In this document: one piece after another, positions 38,065-46,283 of the stretch
Layout of the letters: each line of letters starts with the position of its first letter
How positions within the stretch are numbered: the first letter of the stretch is position 1
Assembly: GCA_027491155.1 (NCBI GenBank)
Contig: JAIXWR010000031.1
Span: 1 to 64,000, forward strand
Length of the DNA stretch: 64,000 nt
Direction: 5' to 3'
Origin: Verrucomicrobiaceae bacterium
GTDB lineage: Bacteria; Verrucomicrobiota; Verrucomicrobiia; Verrucomicrobiales; Akkermansiaceae
Made by a program: the position numbers and the translations under genes
The notes under the pieces: model-generated
The model's input: the letters and a program-made list of their open reading frames with translations, nothing else
What the model was told of the DNA's origin: nothing
The model's database searches: none

Positions 38065-38742
38065 ATGCGCATCCTGGTCGCCGAAGACGACAAGAAAGTC
38101 CTCAGCCACGTCGCCGGCGCGCTGCGGGCGGCCGGGCACGCGGTGGACGCCACCGGCGACGGCGAGGAAGCTCAGTGGCTGCTGATGGAGCATCCCTACG
38201 ATGCCGCCGTGCTCGATATCACGATGCCCGGCCGCGACGGCGTGAGCGTAACCCGCGCGGTGCGGGCTGCCGGCCGCGCGGTGCTGATCTTGCTGGCGAC
38301 CGCCCGGTCCGACGTGCGCGACCGGGTGAGCGGGCTCGATGCCGGTGCGGACGACTACATCGTGAAGCCGTATTCCACCGAGGAACTGCTCGCCCGCCTG
38401 CGCGCCTTGCAGCGACGGGCCAAGCCGGACCTCGATCCGGTGCTGCGGGTGGCCGACCTGGAGATCGACCTCCGCGCGCGGGTCGCCCGCCGGGCCGGCC
38501 GGGAGATCCCGCTGACCAACCGCGAATTCGCCCTGCTGGAAGTGCTGGCCGAGGCCTCGCCGCGGCCGGTTTCCAAGGCGACTCTAGTCGAGCGCGTCTG
38601 GGACCAGCACTTCGACTCCGGCACCAACGTGCTCAACGTTTACATCAGCTATCTGCGCAAGAAGGTGGACCTGCCGGGCTGCGTGCCCTTGCTGCAAGCC
38701 CTGCGCGGGATCGGCTTCGCCCTGAGGGAGGGCGAACCATGA
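38065..38742 (+). CDS. OmpR-type response regulator
   Basis: 225 residues. Receiver domain 1-118 with phosphoacceptor D51 (AVLDITMPG) and K101 (DDYIVKP), then a winged-helix DNA-binding domain (about 127-222; LTNREFALLEVLAE). Its stop overlaps the histidine kinase start (ATGA). The likely target is unknown; its own operon and the rubrerythrin are candidates. GGGAG stands about 8 nt before the ATG. Confidence 0.93.
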   Translation: MRILVAEDDKKVLSHVAGALRAAGHAVDATGDGEEAQWLLMEHPYDAAVLDITMPGRDGVSVTRAVRAAGRAVLILLATARSDVRDRVSGLDAGADDYIVKPYSTEELLARLRALQRRAKPDLDPVLRVADLEIDLRARVARRAGREIPLTNREFALLEVLAEASPRPVSKATLVERVWDQHFDSGTNVLNVYISYLRKKVDLPGCVPLLQALRGIGFALREGEP

Positions 38743-39770
38743 ACTTCCGGCTGAAAATGGTCGCGTGGTGGGTGCTGTCGGTCGTGTTGATCGTCGGCCT
38801 GCTGTTCGCGGCGGCGCATTGGCATCTCGATGGCGAGCTGCGGAAAGACGGCCGCGACCTCAGTCATCCGCGTCATCCCGAGTGGGCGATTCACGGCAGT
38901 TACACCGATGCGGAAGTGCATGACATTCTCGGCGAACTGATGACCGTCTGGCTGTGGATCGCGGTGCCGCTGTTAGGCGTGAGCGTCGGGGTGGGCTACT
39001 TCATCGCCGCGCGCTCGCTGCGCCCGGTCCGCCGGATCAACCGCGAGCTCGCCGCGCTCGATCCGCTGTCCTGCGCCCGCGGCGTGCAGGTTCCGGAGCG
39101 CGACGCGGAGCTGGCCGCGCTGGTCAGCCACATCAACGACCTGCTGGCCCGGGTCGGGAAATCCTACCGCGAGATGGCCGACTTTTCCGCCCGGGTCGCC
39201 CATGAGTTGCGGCTGCCTTTGACCCTGCTCCGCCTTCGCCTGGAAGCCCTCGCGCCGGAACTGCCGCCGGAGGTTTCGGAGGACTTGCAGGAGGAAATCC
39301 ACCAGCTCTCCCAACTCGTCGAGCGCTCGCTGCTGATGGCCAAGGCGGAGGGCGGCACGCTTGAGCACGAGATCCAACCGGTCGATCTCTCCGCCCTGCT
39401 GGAGGACCTGCACGACGGCTACGCCATCCTCGCCGCCGAGGCCGGCCTGACCCTCGGCTGGCAGCCGGATCCCGGACTGACCGTGCGCTCGGACCCCGCC
39501 CTGCTGCGCCAGATCCTGCACAATCTCCTCGGCAACGCGATCCGCCACGGCAAGGGCGAGATCCGCCTTGAAGCCCGGCCGCTCGGTGAGGGCCGGCGCG
39601 TTCGTCTGGCGATCCGCAACCGGATCGCCGGTGGCGATACCTCCCTGCTCGGCACCGGGATGGGATTGCGGCTGGTGCGGGCGATCGTGGGGACTTTGAG
39701 CGAGACCACGTTCCAAGCGGAAGAGCGCGATGGGGTCTTCGAGGCGACGCTGGAGTTGCCGAGGGGGTGA
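38739..39770 (+). CDS. Sensor histidine kinase
   Basis: 343 residues, two membrane helices (about 9-26 and 70-90) enclosing a short 43-residue periplasmic segment with three histidines and two aspartates, so a metal or redox signal is possible. HAMP-like linker 91-140, dimerisation box with H155 (ARVAHELRLPL), N box HNLLGNAIRHG (261-271), and a G2 box GTGMGL. The G1 box is changed: AIRNR replaces the usual DxGxG. Coupled to the response regulator by a 4-nt overlap. Confidence 0.92.
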   Translation: MNFRLKMVAWWVLSVVLIVGLLFAAAHWHLDGELRKDGRDLSHPRHPEWAIHGSYTDAEVHDILGELMTVWLWIAVPLLGVSVGVGYFIAARSLRPVRRINRELAALDPLSCARGVQVPERDAELAALVSHINDLLARVGKSYREMADFSARVAHELRLPLTLLRLRLEALAPELPPEVSEDLQEEIHQLSQLVERSLLMAKAEGGTLEHEIQPVDLSALLEDLHDGYAILAAEAGLTLGWQPDPGLTVRSDPALLRQILHNLLGNAIRHGKGEIRLEARPLGEGRRVRLAIRNRIAGGDTSLLGTGMGLRLVRAIVGTLSETTFQAEERDGVFEATLELPRG

Positions 39771-39889
39771 TGGGTTGGCGGCATCGAAATCCTGCGGAGA
39801 CCGTGCAAACCGTGTTCAGGCCTTTTGCCGTGACATCAGGCTCCCGATTCCAGTTTGAATGCATTTTGCTCCCCTTCGTCGAAGCCGCG

Positions 39890-40669
39890 ATGATCCGATC
39901 CCTCCTCACCTGCCTCTGCCTCGGTTTCTCTCTCGCAACCGCCGCTCCCGAAAACTCCAATTGGGACATCACCCTGGCCCGACAGAATGATGCTGGAAAG
40001 ACTCTGGCTCGAACCAGCACCACGGTAGCCGTGATCGGCGGGGGACAAGAAGCCATCACCAATCTGCCGTTGCGGATCTCGGAGTTCCGGCAGTGGGACG
40101 TGCGGGTCGAGGTGAGTGTCCAACAGAAACTGCTCACCTTCGTAATCGATGAAGTGGGATTGGCAGCGGTTGCCGGGTCCGATCCAAAGGAGACTTCGTC
40201 GCGGCTGTCGTGGTTCGACTCACGACAGGAGTGGCAAGGGCCGGGAACCTACACCCTGTGCACCATCGGAGACGAGCGGGTGACGGTGCAGATCGGTCCG
40301 CAGGGTGAGAATGATCATCCCGAGCGAAAGCCGGCGCGCAGCCTGGTGCTTACCCGGCGTTCGGTGGATGGCAGCATCCGGACTACCTCCTCGGTGCCAT
40401 GGATTCCGCATGAAGACTCCGCGACCTTCCTGTGCCTGCCAGAGCCCGGTAGACCGGAAATCCTGCCGATGCGATGCTGGATCGACGACGTCGGCGACCG
40501 GAGGATCTTCCGCATGCGGCTCCGGCACCGGGCTTCGGCGTCCCATCCAGCGACGCCGGTGAGCCACGACCTGTGGCTGGATTTACCCGAGGGAGAGAAG
40601 CCGCTGAAGGCCTGCGAGCAGGACGGGGAGACGCTCGAGGTTCAGTTCCTGGGCGGCCTGCCGGATTAG
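39890..40669 (+). CDS. Exported protein of unknown function
   Basis: 259 residues, signal peptide 1-18 (MIRSLLTCLCLGFSLATA). The mature part is beta-rich and contains no recognised catalytic motif; two cysteines occur late. It starts at ATG 39890; a longer frame overlaps the kinase gene by 4 nt but lacks a signal peptide. Not recognised; perhaps a substrate-binding or lipoprotein-free periplasmic protein of this lineage. Confidence 0.6.
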   Translation: MIRSLLTCLCLGFSLATAAPENSNWDITLARQNDAGKTLARTSTTVAVIGGGQEAITNLPLRISEFRQWDVRVEVSVQQKLLTFVIDEVGLAAVAGSDPKETSSRLSWFDSRQEWQGPGTYTLCTIGDERVTVQIGPQGENDHPERKPARSLVLTRRSVDGSIRTTSSVPWIPHEDSATFLCLPEPGRPEILPMRCWIDDVGDRRIFRMRLRHRASASHPATPVSHDLWLDLPEGEKPLKACEQDGETLEVQFLGGLPD

Positions 40670-40754
40670 TACCAGTTTCCCTTTCCGACCTCCTGGATGG
40701 AGGGCAGCTAGAGGGAATCCAACGCGCTCCGCGAATCAGATTCGGGTCGCCAAC

Positions 40755-40786
40755 TTGACAGCCGTATTGCCGCAATGCAGCATTGC
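40755..40786 (+). promoter_or_regulatory. Promoter and palindromic operator of TA pair 2
   Basis: A consensus -35, TTGACA (40755-40760), is followed by a perfect palindrome GCAATGC-A-GCATTGC (40772-40786) where the -10 would be, ending 4 nt before the ATG at 40790. Binding of the AbrB antitoxin here would block transcription. Confidence 0.5.
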
Positions 40787-40789
40787 CGC

Positions 40790-40975
40790 ATGATCGCCAT
40801 CCCGGTTTCGAAACGCGGCACCATCACCTTGCCGCCGGACATGCGCCGCAAGCTGGGGCTGGATGCGGCGGAGCATCCGATGATGCTGGTGGAGCTCCGG
40901 GACGGCGGGGTTTTCCTGCAACCGGCCGAAGCCTTGCCGGTGCGGGACATTTCCGACGAAACGCTGCGGGGCTAG
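40790..40975 (+). CDS. AbrB-family antitoxin, truncated by in-frame TAG
   Basis: 61 residues. AbrB N-terminus IPVSKRGTITLPPDMRRKLGLD is complete. The frame stops at TAG (40973-40975) but continues open for 18 codons (IADDEKGAEDFSRKAGKA) to TGA at 41030-41032, which overlaps the PIN toxin GTG (GTGA), exactly the layout expected of an intact antitoxin. The TAG is therefore likely a nonsense change of TGG. The lost tail is the part that would cover the toxin. A start at 40775 is possible but would place the palindrome in the coding region. Confidence 0.65.
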   Translation: MIAIPVSKRGTITLPPDMRRKLGLDAAEHPMMLVELRDGGVFLQPAEALPVRDISDETLRG

Positions 40976-41032
40976 ATCGCCGATGATGAGAAGGGCGCGG
41001 AGGACTTCTCAAGAAAGGCCGGCAAGGCGTGA
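40976..41032 (+). pseudogene. Detached C-terminal tail of the antitoxin
   Basis: Open continuation of the antitoxin frame after the TAG, 18 codons, acidic then basic (ADDEKGAEDFSRK), ending in a TGA that overlaps the toxin start. It has no start codon of its own. Confidence 0.55.
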
Positions 41033-41439
41033 GGGTTTTCCTCGATAGCAGCGTGATGCTCTCGGCCCGCCGTTCGGGGAAATCCTTGTCCCGGCTGATC
41101 ACGGAGATCGCCGCGGAGAGAGGTTGGCGCTTGGTCTCCGCCAGCGACTGCCGCGCCGAAACCGGCAAGAACCTCGGCAAGCTGGGGCCTGAGGCCATCC
41201 TAAGGTGGCCGGAGTTGCAAACGCAGATCGAATGGGTGCCCAACGCCCTCACGAGCAAAAAGCCGCTGCTGCTGAGCGCCTCCAAGGACAAGCCGGTCCT
41301 GATTTCCGCCCTGGCTGCCAAGAGCGACGTGCTGCTGACGCTCGACAAAGGCGACTTCGGATTGCTGCTGGGGACGACCGTTTACGGGATGCAAGTGAGC
41401 ACGCCCCGGGATTTTTTGATCCAAGCGGGTCTAGGATAG
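41029..41439 (+). CDS. PIN-domain toxin
   Basis: 136 residues from a GTG start. All acidic positions of a PIN nuclease are intact: D6 (FLDSS), E44 (CRAETGKN), D87 (SASKDKPVL), D106 and D109 (LTLDKGDF). It resembles the PIN group with a C-terminal STPRDFL. With its antitoxin interrupted, survival would need read-through, a partly working short antitoxin, or control by another antitoxin. Confidence 0.82.
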   Translation: MRVFLDSSVMLSARRSGKSLSRLITEIAAERGWRLVSASDCRAETGKNLGKLGPEAILRWPELQTQIEWVPNALTSKKPLLLSASKDKPVLISALAAKSDVLLTLDKGDFGLLLGTTVYGMQVSTPRDFLIQAGLG

Positions 41440-41476
41440 CAGGTGAGCCGGAGAGGGCTGGCCTTGCCCCCCGGAA

Positions 41477-41570
41477 GCGCCGGTCCTCAGACCGGCTCGA
41501 ATGGTTCCGCACTGCCGGTCTGCCTACTTCGCTGAAGCTACGAAGGCCAGGAAGGACCGGCGGTCCCGGG
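41477..41570. repeat. Dispersed GCCGGTC/GACCGGC repeat, copy 2
   Basis: Intergenic element with GCCGGTC (41479-41485), loop CTCA, GACCGGC (41490-41496), then a GCCGGTC and a closing GACCGGCGGTCCCGG. The same closing segment, in the opposite sense, starts copy 1 at 29559. Between the cores is an extra segment (TTCGCTGAAGCTACGAAGG) not in copy 1. It fills most of the 175 nt before the glycosidase gene. Confidence 0.55.
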
Positions 41571-41614
41571 GGAATGGGCTTTGCCGTGACCGGGATCGCG
41601 AACCAAGCTGCGCC

Positions 41615-43768
41615 GTGCCCTTTCCCCCGGACTTCCTCTTCGGAACCGCCAATGCCGACCACCAGGTGGAGGCGCACGATCCGGCGCGGGAGGATGTCTG
41701 GGACCTGTGGGAGCGCTGCCAGGGGCTGACGCCGCGGGGGCGGGGGACGGATTTCTGGAACCGCTACGAGGAGGACATCGCGGCGGCGGCGGGAATGGGC
41801 TGCAAGTTGTTCCGCTTCTCGATCGCCTGGGCGCGGGTGGAGCCGGCGGAGGGCGAGTTCGATGCGGAAGCGCTGGCGCATTACCGGAGGTTGGCGGACT
41901 GCATCCAATCGCATGGGATGAAGGTAATGGTCACACTGCACCATTTCGTCTGGCCGGTCTGGCTGGAGCGCGATCACGGCGGGATGATCGGTGAGGGCTT
42001 TCCGGATTTCTTCGCGCGCTACGCCGACAAGGTGGCGGAGGCGCTGGGCGATCTAACAGACTACTGGATCACCTTCAACGAGCCGAGCCAACTGACCTTC
42101 GGCTACATCAAGCCGTGGTGGCACCACCGCTACTACATGCCGCCGGGCTTGCCGCGCGGGACCTCGGTCGATGCCGAGGCGGAGGCGGTGGGGAAGTTCA
42201 TCCCGAACCTGTTCCGCGCCCATGCCCGGGCCCGGCAGCGGATCCAAAAGCGCGACCCGGCGGCGAAGGTCGGGGTCAACCCGCTGGTGACGGGCTTTCC
42301 GACCTGGCTGCAGATGCTGATGGACTGGGGTGCCTGCCACCGCGGATTGTCAGAGGCGGTTTTCAAGTTCACCGCCGGCGACGCCCTGGTCCGCGAGCGG
42401 GGCAAGGTGGACCTGGTGATCGGCGGGGTGACCGGCGGCGACCAGACGCGCTTCGAGTTCAGCGATCCCTACCTGCGCACCGGCAAGGCGGTGTTGGTGG
42501 TGGCGGGTTTTGCCGGCGGGGACCTGGCGTCTTTGGCGGGCAAGACCGTCGGCGTGGTGGCGATCGGCAACCAGCCGCAGGGCTGGAAGCGCGACTTGCC
42601 GGGGTCGGTGCGCAAGAAGATGTTTTCCAACTACGATGAAGCTCGTAGTTCGCTCGCCGCGGGCAAGGTGGCGGCGGTGTATGGCGACGCGTTCTTCCTG
42701 CTGCCCTTCGAGCTGAAGGATCGCGAGCGCTTCCGTTTTCTGGTCACCGGGCTGAGCGACGAGCACTACGTGGCGGTCGCGCCGCACGGCCACGCGCCGT
42801 TGATGGAGCACGTCAACCGGGCGATCGCGGGCTTCGAGCGCGAGCTGGCGGGCTACGGCCGCGAGCCGTGGATCTCACACCCGGAGGCGGTGGTCAAGGA
42901 GGTCGCGCGGCCCTTGTCGTTGCATGAGATGTTCGCCGGCGAGGACAGCCTGCCGGAGAGCATTTCCGGCACCCGTGGGATCCGCCGGATCCTCCGCCGC
43001 GGGCGGCTGCGGGTGGGCATCCGCTGCGACGCGCCGGGGGCTTCGGCCGAATGCGCGGGCGAAGGGCTGGAAGTGCGGCTGGCGCGCTTGATCGCCCGCG
43101 AGGTGCTGGGCGATGCCGATGCGCTGGAGCTGGTGCCGCTTTCACCGGCCGGGCGGCTGGAGGTGCTGGAATCGAAGTCGAGCTGGCTCAACTGGGCCTG
43201 GCGCTTCTGGGGCACCACCAGCCTGATCGCGAACGCGAACTGGTGGTATCTCGGGACTTCGGGGCGCTTGCCGGAGGAACTCTGCCCGGCGGAAGCGGTG
43301 GGCGCGCAGGACTTTGTCGGGCTCGATTATTACTGGGGCCTGCCGACGCGGCGGCTGCACCGGTTCCGTTTGTTAGAGGAGGCCGCTCACGGCCGCTTCC
43401 TCAGGGCTCCGGTCTGGCCGCAAGGGCTGTTCCATGCCTTGCAGAGATTTCACCGCTGGTTCCCAGGCCAGGAGCTGCTGGTGGTGGAGAACGGCTGCGT
43501 GCCCCAGGCCGACGGGATGACACGCGGCGAGTATCTGAAAGCCCATGTCGCGGAGGTCGAGCGTGCGATCGGCAGGGGCGTGCCGGTGAAGGCCTACAAC
43601 TACTGGTCGATCACCTCCAACCGCGAGTGGGGTCATGCCTTCGATCCGAACACCGACTTCGGGCTGTGCTTCGTGGACCTCGACAAGGACCCGGAGCTCA
43701 AGCGGGTGAAGACGGGGGAGGTGGGGGTTTATCGCGAATTGATCCGGGAGAAGACGGCGGTGAGGTGA
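41615..43768 (+). CDS. Family-1 glycosidase split by a permuted SBP domain
   Basis: 717 residues, GTG start; a longer frame begins inside the repeat. Residues 1-235 are the first half of a GH1 barrel: FLFGTANADHQVEA, VTLHHFVWPVWL and acid/base E156 in TFNEP. Residues about 525-717 are the second half, with nucleophile E625 in VVENG and YNYWSITSNREWG. Between them, about 285 residues match an SBP_bac_3 domain in reversed order: its later part first (GKVDLVIGG, FEFSDPYLRTGKA, SDEHYVAVAP, about 245-412), then its N-terminal part (RGRLRVGIRCDAPG, GLEVRLARLIA, 453-522). No signal peptide. Possibly a ligand-gated beta-glycosidase; substrate unknown. Confidence 0.85.
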   Translation: MPFPPDFLFGTANADHQVEAHDPAREDVWDLWERCQGLTPRGRGTDFWNRYEEDIAAAAGMGCKLFRFSIAWARVEPAEGEFDAEALAHYRRLADCIQSHGMKVMVTLHHFVWPVWLERDHGGMIGEGFPDFFARYADKVAEALGDLTDYWITFNEPSQLTFGYIKPWWHHRYYMPPGLPRGTSVDAEAEAVGKFIPNLFRAHARARQRIQKRDPAAKVGVNPLVTGFPTWLQMLMDWGACHRGLSEAVFKFTAGDALVRERGKVDLVIGGVTGGDQTRFEFSDPYLRTGKAVLVVAGFAGGDLASLAGKTVGVVAIGNQPQGWKRDLPGSVRKKMFSNYDEARSSLAAGKVAAVYGDAFFLLPFELKDRERFRFLVTGLSDEHYVAVAPHGHAPLMEHVNRAIAGFERELAGYGREPWISHPEAVVKEVARPLSLHEMFAGEDSLPESISGTRGIRRILRRGRLRVGIRCDAPGASAECAGEGLEVRLARLIAREVLGDADALELVPLSPAGRLEVLESKSSWLNWAWRFWGTTSLIANANWWYLGTSGRLPEELCPAEAVGAQDFVGLDYYWGLPTRRLHRFRLLEEAAHGRFLRAPVWPQGLFHALQRFHRWFPGQELLVVENGCVPQADGMTRGEYLKAHVAEVERAIGRGVPVKAYNYWSITSNREWGHAFDPNTDFGLCFVDLDKDPELKRVKTGEVGVYRELIREKTAVR

Positions 43769-43784
43769 TCGGCGAATCGGTGTT

Positions 43785-46283
43785 TCATCCGCCATCTCGC
43801 CCCGACACGACGAAGCCCTCGTCATCGAGCTGGTAGCCTTGCGGAAGGGCGAGTCCTGCGGGAGCGGCGGGACCGCGGAGCTGGATTCGGTCGTCGCTCT
43901 TCACCACGGCGAAGCCCGGCAGCAGGATGCCGAGGGTGCCGGGCTTGCGGCCGCATTGCGGCTGGCTGGTGGCGACGGGCAGCGGGGGATCGGGCATCGA
44001 CACCGCGACGACGATGCCGTCGATGGCGAGGCAAGGGCAGTGGATCCAGTCGGTGCGTTCGAGCGGCTCCGCGGCGCGCGGGCTGAAGTCGAAAAAGACG
44101 GCCGGCTTTTCACGCGGCGGCGAGTTCTCGACGAGTCGTCGCAGGGCATCCCCGCCGAGCCAGAGGTCGCCGTCGGGCCAGGTGCCGGAGGACGGGACGA
44201 GGCCGGGGAAAGCGGCCAGGGGCGCGCGCTGCGACTTGCTGAAGACAGCGAGCGCGTGGAGCCGGCCGGGCAGGGGATCGCCGTCTAACAGATGGATCGG
44301 CCGCTTGCGCCGGAGCGCGTTGACCTGGGCGAGCTGGAGCGCGTTGGCGCGGATCGCGCGGCGGCCGGGTGCCATCTGGAAACGCCCCGTGCGGTGGTCG
44401 AGTGCCTGCGATGACGCTTCGAGCATTCCGAGCCGGACGCGCTCGAGATCCGCCTCCTTCGGCGGGATGGGTGTGCCGAAAGCGATGCTCAAGCCGTGGC
44501 GCAGCCCGTGGGGAAACTTGCGGAAGAAGCGGTTGCCTTCGAAGGAGAGGATCGATCCCCACGCGCCGTCGTTCCACACCGGGACCAGCGGGCAGCCGGC
44601 CTGGCGGGCGATCAGTTCGAAGCCGCGCTTGAGTTCGCGCAGCGTGCCGGTGCGGCTGAGCTGGCCTTCCGGGAAGATGCAGACGAGGTGGCCTTCCTTG
44701 AGCGAGTCGGCGGCGGCGCGCAGGGCCTCGCGGGGCTTGGCGGAAGAGATCGGAACCGTGTCGAAAAGCCGGCAGAAGACCCCGATGGCGCGCTTTCCCA
44801 TGAAGCCTTCTTCCATGATGAAGCGGATCGGCCGCGGGCAGGCGGCGGTGAGGAAAAACGCGTCGCCCCAGGTGATGTGGTTCGGCAGCAGCAGCGCGCC
44901 GCCGGTCGCGGGGAGATTGGATTCGCCGCGCGTGCGGATCCGGTAGAGCAGGCGCAGCAGCATCAGGCCGATGACCCGGACGAAATCGGACGGCAGCAGG
45001 CGGATGATGAACCAGGTGATTCCGCCGCAGGCGACCCCGGCGGCGGCGATTTGCACGCGCAGGGCTTCGGCCGGAGTGAAGCCGGCGGCCTTCGCCACCA
45101 CGCCGATGCCGATCAGCAGGCCGAGTGCGACGATTCCGGCCAGGCATTCCTGGAGATTGGCGGCGGCCTGGAGTCCCCCACGCTTTTCCGCCGGATAGCG
45201 GTCCTGCATCCAGGCGTTCAGCGGGGCGAGGAACAGGGCGGAGGCGAAGGCGAGGGATCCCAGCACGGCCAGGAAGCCCGCGCTCGAGGGATGAAGGAAA
45301 GCCAGCACCAGCGAGAGGAGGGTCATCACGGCACCCGCCACCGGCACCCATCCCAGCTCGATCCTGCGCCGCAGCAGGAAGGCGGCCGCGGCGAAGCCGC
45401 CGATCATCCCGAGCGAGGCGGCCGCCATGTAGAGCGACGACTTCGTGCCGAAGCCCGCCTGGCTGCCGGTCAAGTCGGCGGCGACCTTGACCGCCCACAG
45501 GTTGATGTAGGCGCCGAAGCCCCAGAAGAAGGCGGTGCCGAACGAGGCGCGGCGCAGCGGGGCGTCGGCCCACAACCCGCGGATCTGCGCGAAATGCTCG
45601 ATCAGGATCGCGCGGCCGGGTTTTCCCGCTCCATGGGCCGGAGTGCGCGGGACGATCCAAGCGAGCAGGATCGCGGGCACGGAGGCGGCGGTGAGGATGG
45701 CCAGCGGGAGGAAAGCCGCCTGCCAGGCGGTGTCCGGGCCGCCGCCGAGCGATTGCCATTGGCGGTCGTAGAGCACCCCGGCGGCGATCTGGCCGCTGAG
45801 CATCGCGATCATCGTCATCATCTGCTGGATCCCGCTGGCAAAGCCGAGATGACCCGGGCCGAGGAGCTCCTTGTTGATGCCGGTCTTGGCGGGGCTGAAG
45901 AAGGCGGACTGGACCGCCAGCGCGAAGAATCCCAGCAGGGCCATCGGCATGTTCTCCCGCCGGATCGCGAGGCAGAGGCCTGCAAGGATCAGCAACTGGG
46001 CGACCGCCGAGCCGATCATCACGTCGCGCTTGGAAAAGCGGTCGCTGAGCCAGCCGGCCATCGGGGCGAACAGGATGAAAGGCAGCGCGATCAGAACCGC
46101 GGCCAGATCCTCGACCCGGGCGCCGGCCACCGAAAACGCGAGCGCTCCGCCCAAGGGCACGAGAAGGAACTGGGCGACCTTGTCGTTGAAGGCATTCTGC
46201 GTCTGCTGGGCGATCATGCACCAGAAGCCCGCCCACTCGCGCCGGCCCGGCCTGCTCGATTCGTTCCGTTCCAGCACCTCCAT
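43785..46283 (-). CDS. MFS transporter-PlsC acyltransferase fusion, AMP-ligase remnant
   Basis: 832 residues, resembling LplT-Aas fusions that flip and re-acylate lysophospholipids. Residues about 20-420 are an MFS transporter with twelve helices (LSDRFSKRD loop). Residues about 430-640 are a PlsC domain with NHITWGD (HX4D) and FPEGQLSRTG. The last 190 residues look like a shrunken AMP-ligase: KPGTLGILLPGF and RIQLRGPA match the end of the acyl-ACP synthetase domain, and the protein ends where its catalytic hinge would come. The full ligase is about 500 residues. It converges on the glycosidase gene with a 16-nt gap. Confidence 0.85.
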   Translation of the reverse strand: MEVLERNESSRPGRREWAGFWCMIAQQTQNAFNDKVAQFLLVPLGGALAFSVAGARVEDLAAVLIALPFILFAPMAGWLSDRFSKRDVMIGSAVAQLLILAGLCLAIRRENMPMALLGFFALAVQSAFFSPAKTGINKELLGPGHLGFASGIQQMMTMIAMLSGQIAAGVLYDRQWQSLGGGPDTAWQAAFLPLAILTAASVPAILLAWIVPRTPAHGAGKPGRAILIEHFAQIRGLWADAPLRRASFGTAFFWGFGAYINLWAVKVAADLTGSQAGFGTKSSLYMAAASLGMIGGFAAAAFLLRRRIELGWVPVAGAVMTLLSLVLAFLHPSSAGFLAVLGSLAFASALFLAPLNAWMQDRYPAEKRGGLQAAANLQECLAGIVALGLLIGIGVVAKAAGFTPAEALRVQIAAAGVACGGITWFIIRLLPSDFVRVIGLMLLRLLYRIRTRGESNLPATGGALLLPNHITWGDAFFLTAACPRPIRFIMEEGFMGKRAIGVFCRLFDTVPISSAKPREALRAAADSLKEGHLVCIFPEGQLSRTGTLRELKRGFELIARQAGCPLVPVWNDGAWGSILSFEGNRFFRKFPHGLRHGLSIAFGTPIPPKEADLERVRLGMLEASSQALDHRTGRFQMAPGRRAIRANALQLAQVNALRRKRPIHLLDGDPLPGRLHALAVFSKSQRAPLAAFPGLVPSSGTWPDGDLWLGGDALRRLVENSPPREKPAVFFDFSPRAAEPLERTDWIHCPCLAIDGIVVAVSMPDPPLPVATSQPQCGRKPGTLGILLPGFAVVKSDDRIQLRGPAAPAGLALPQGYQLDDEGFVVSGRDGG

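Noticed and set aside
41501-41614. 38-residue N-terminal extension of the glycosidase
   Set aside because: It is translated from the dispersed repeat and is arginine-rich; GH1 similarity begins right after the GTG at 41615.
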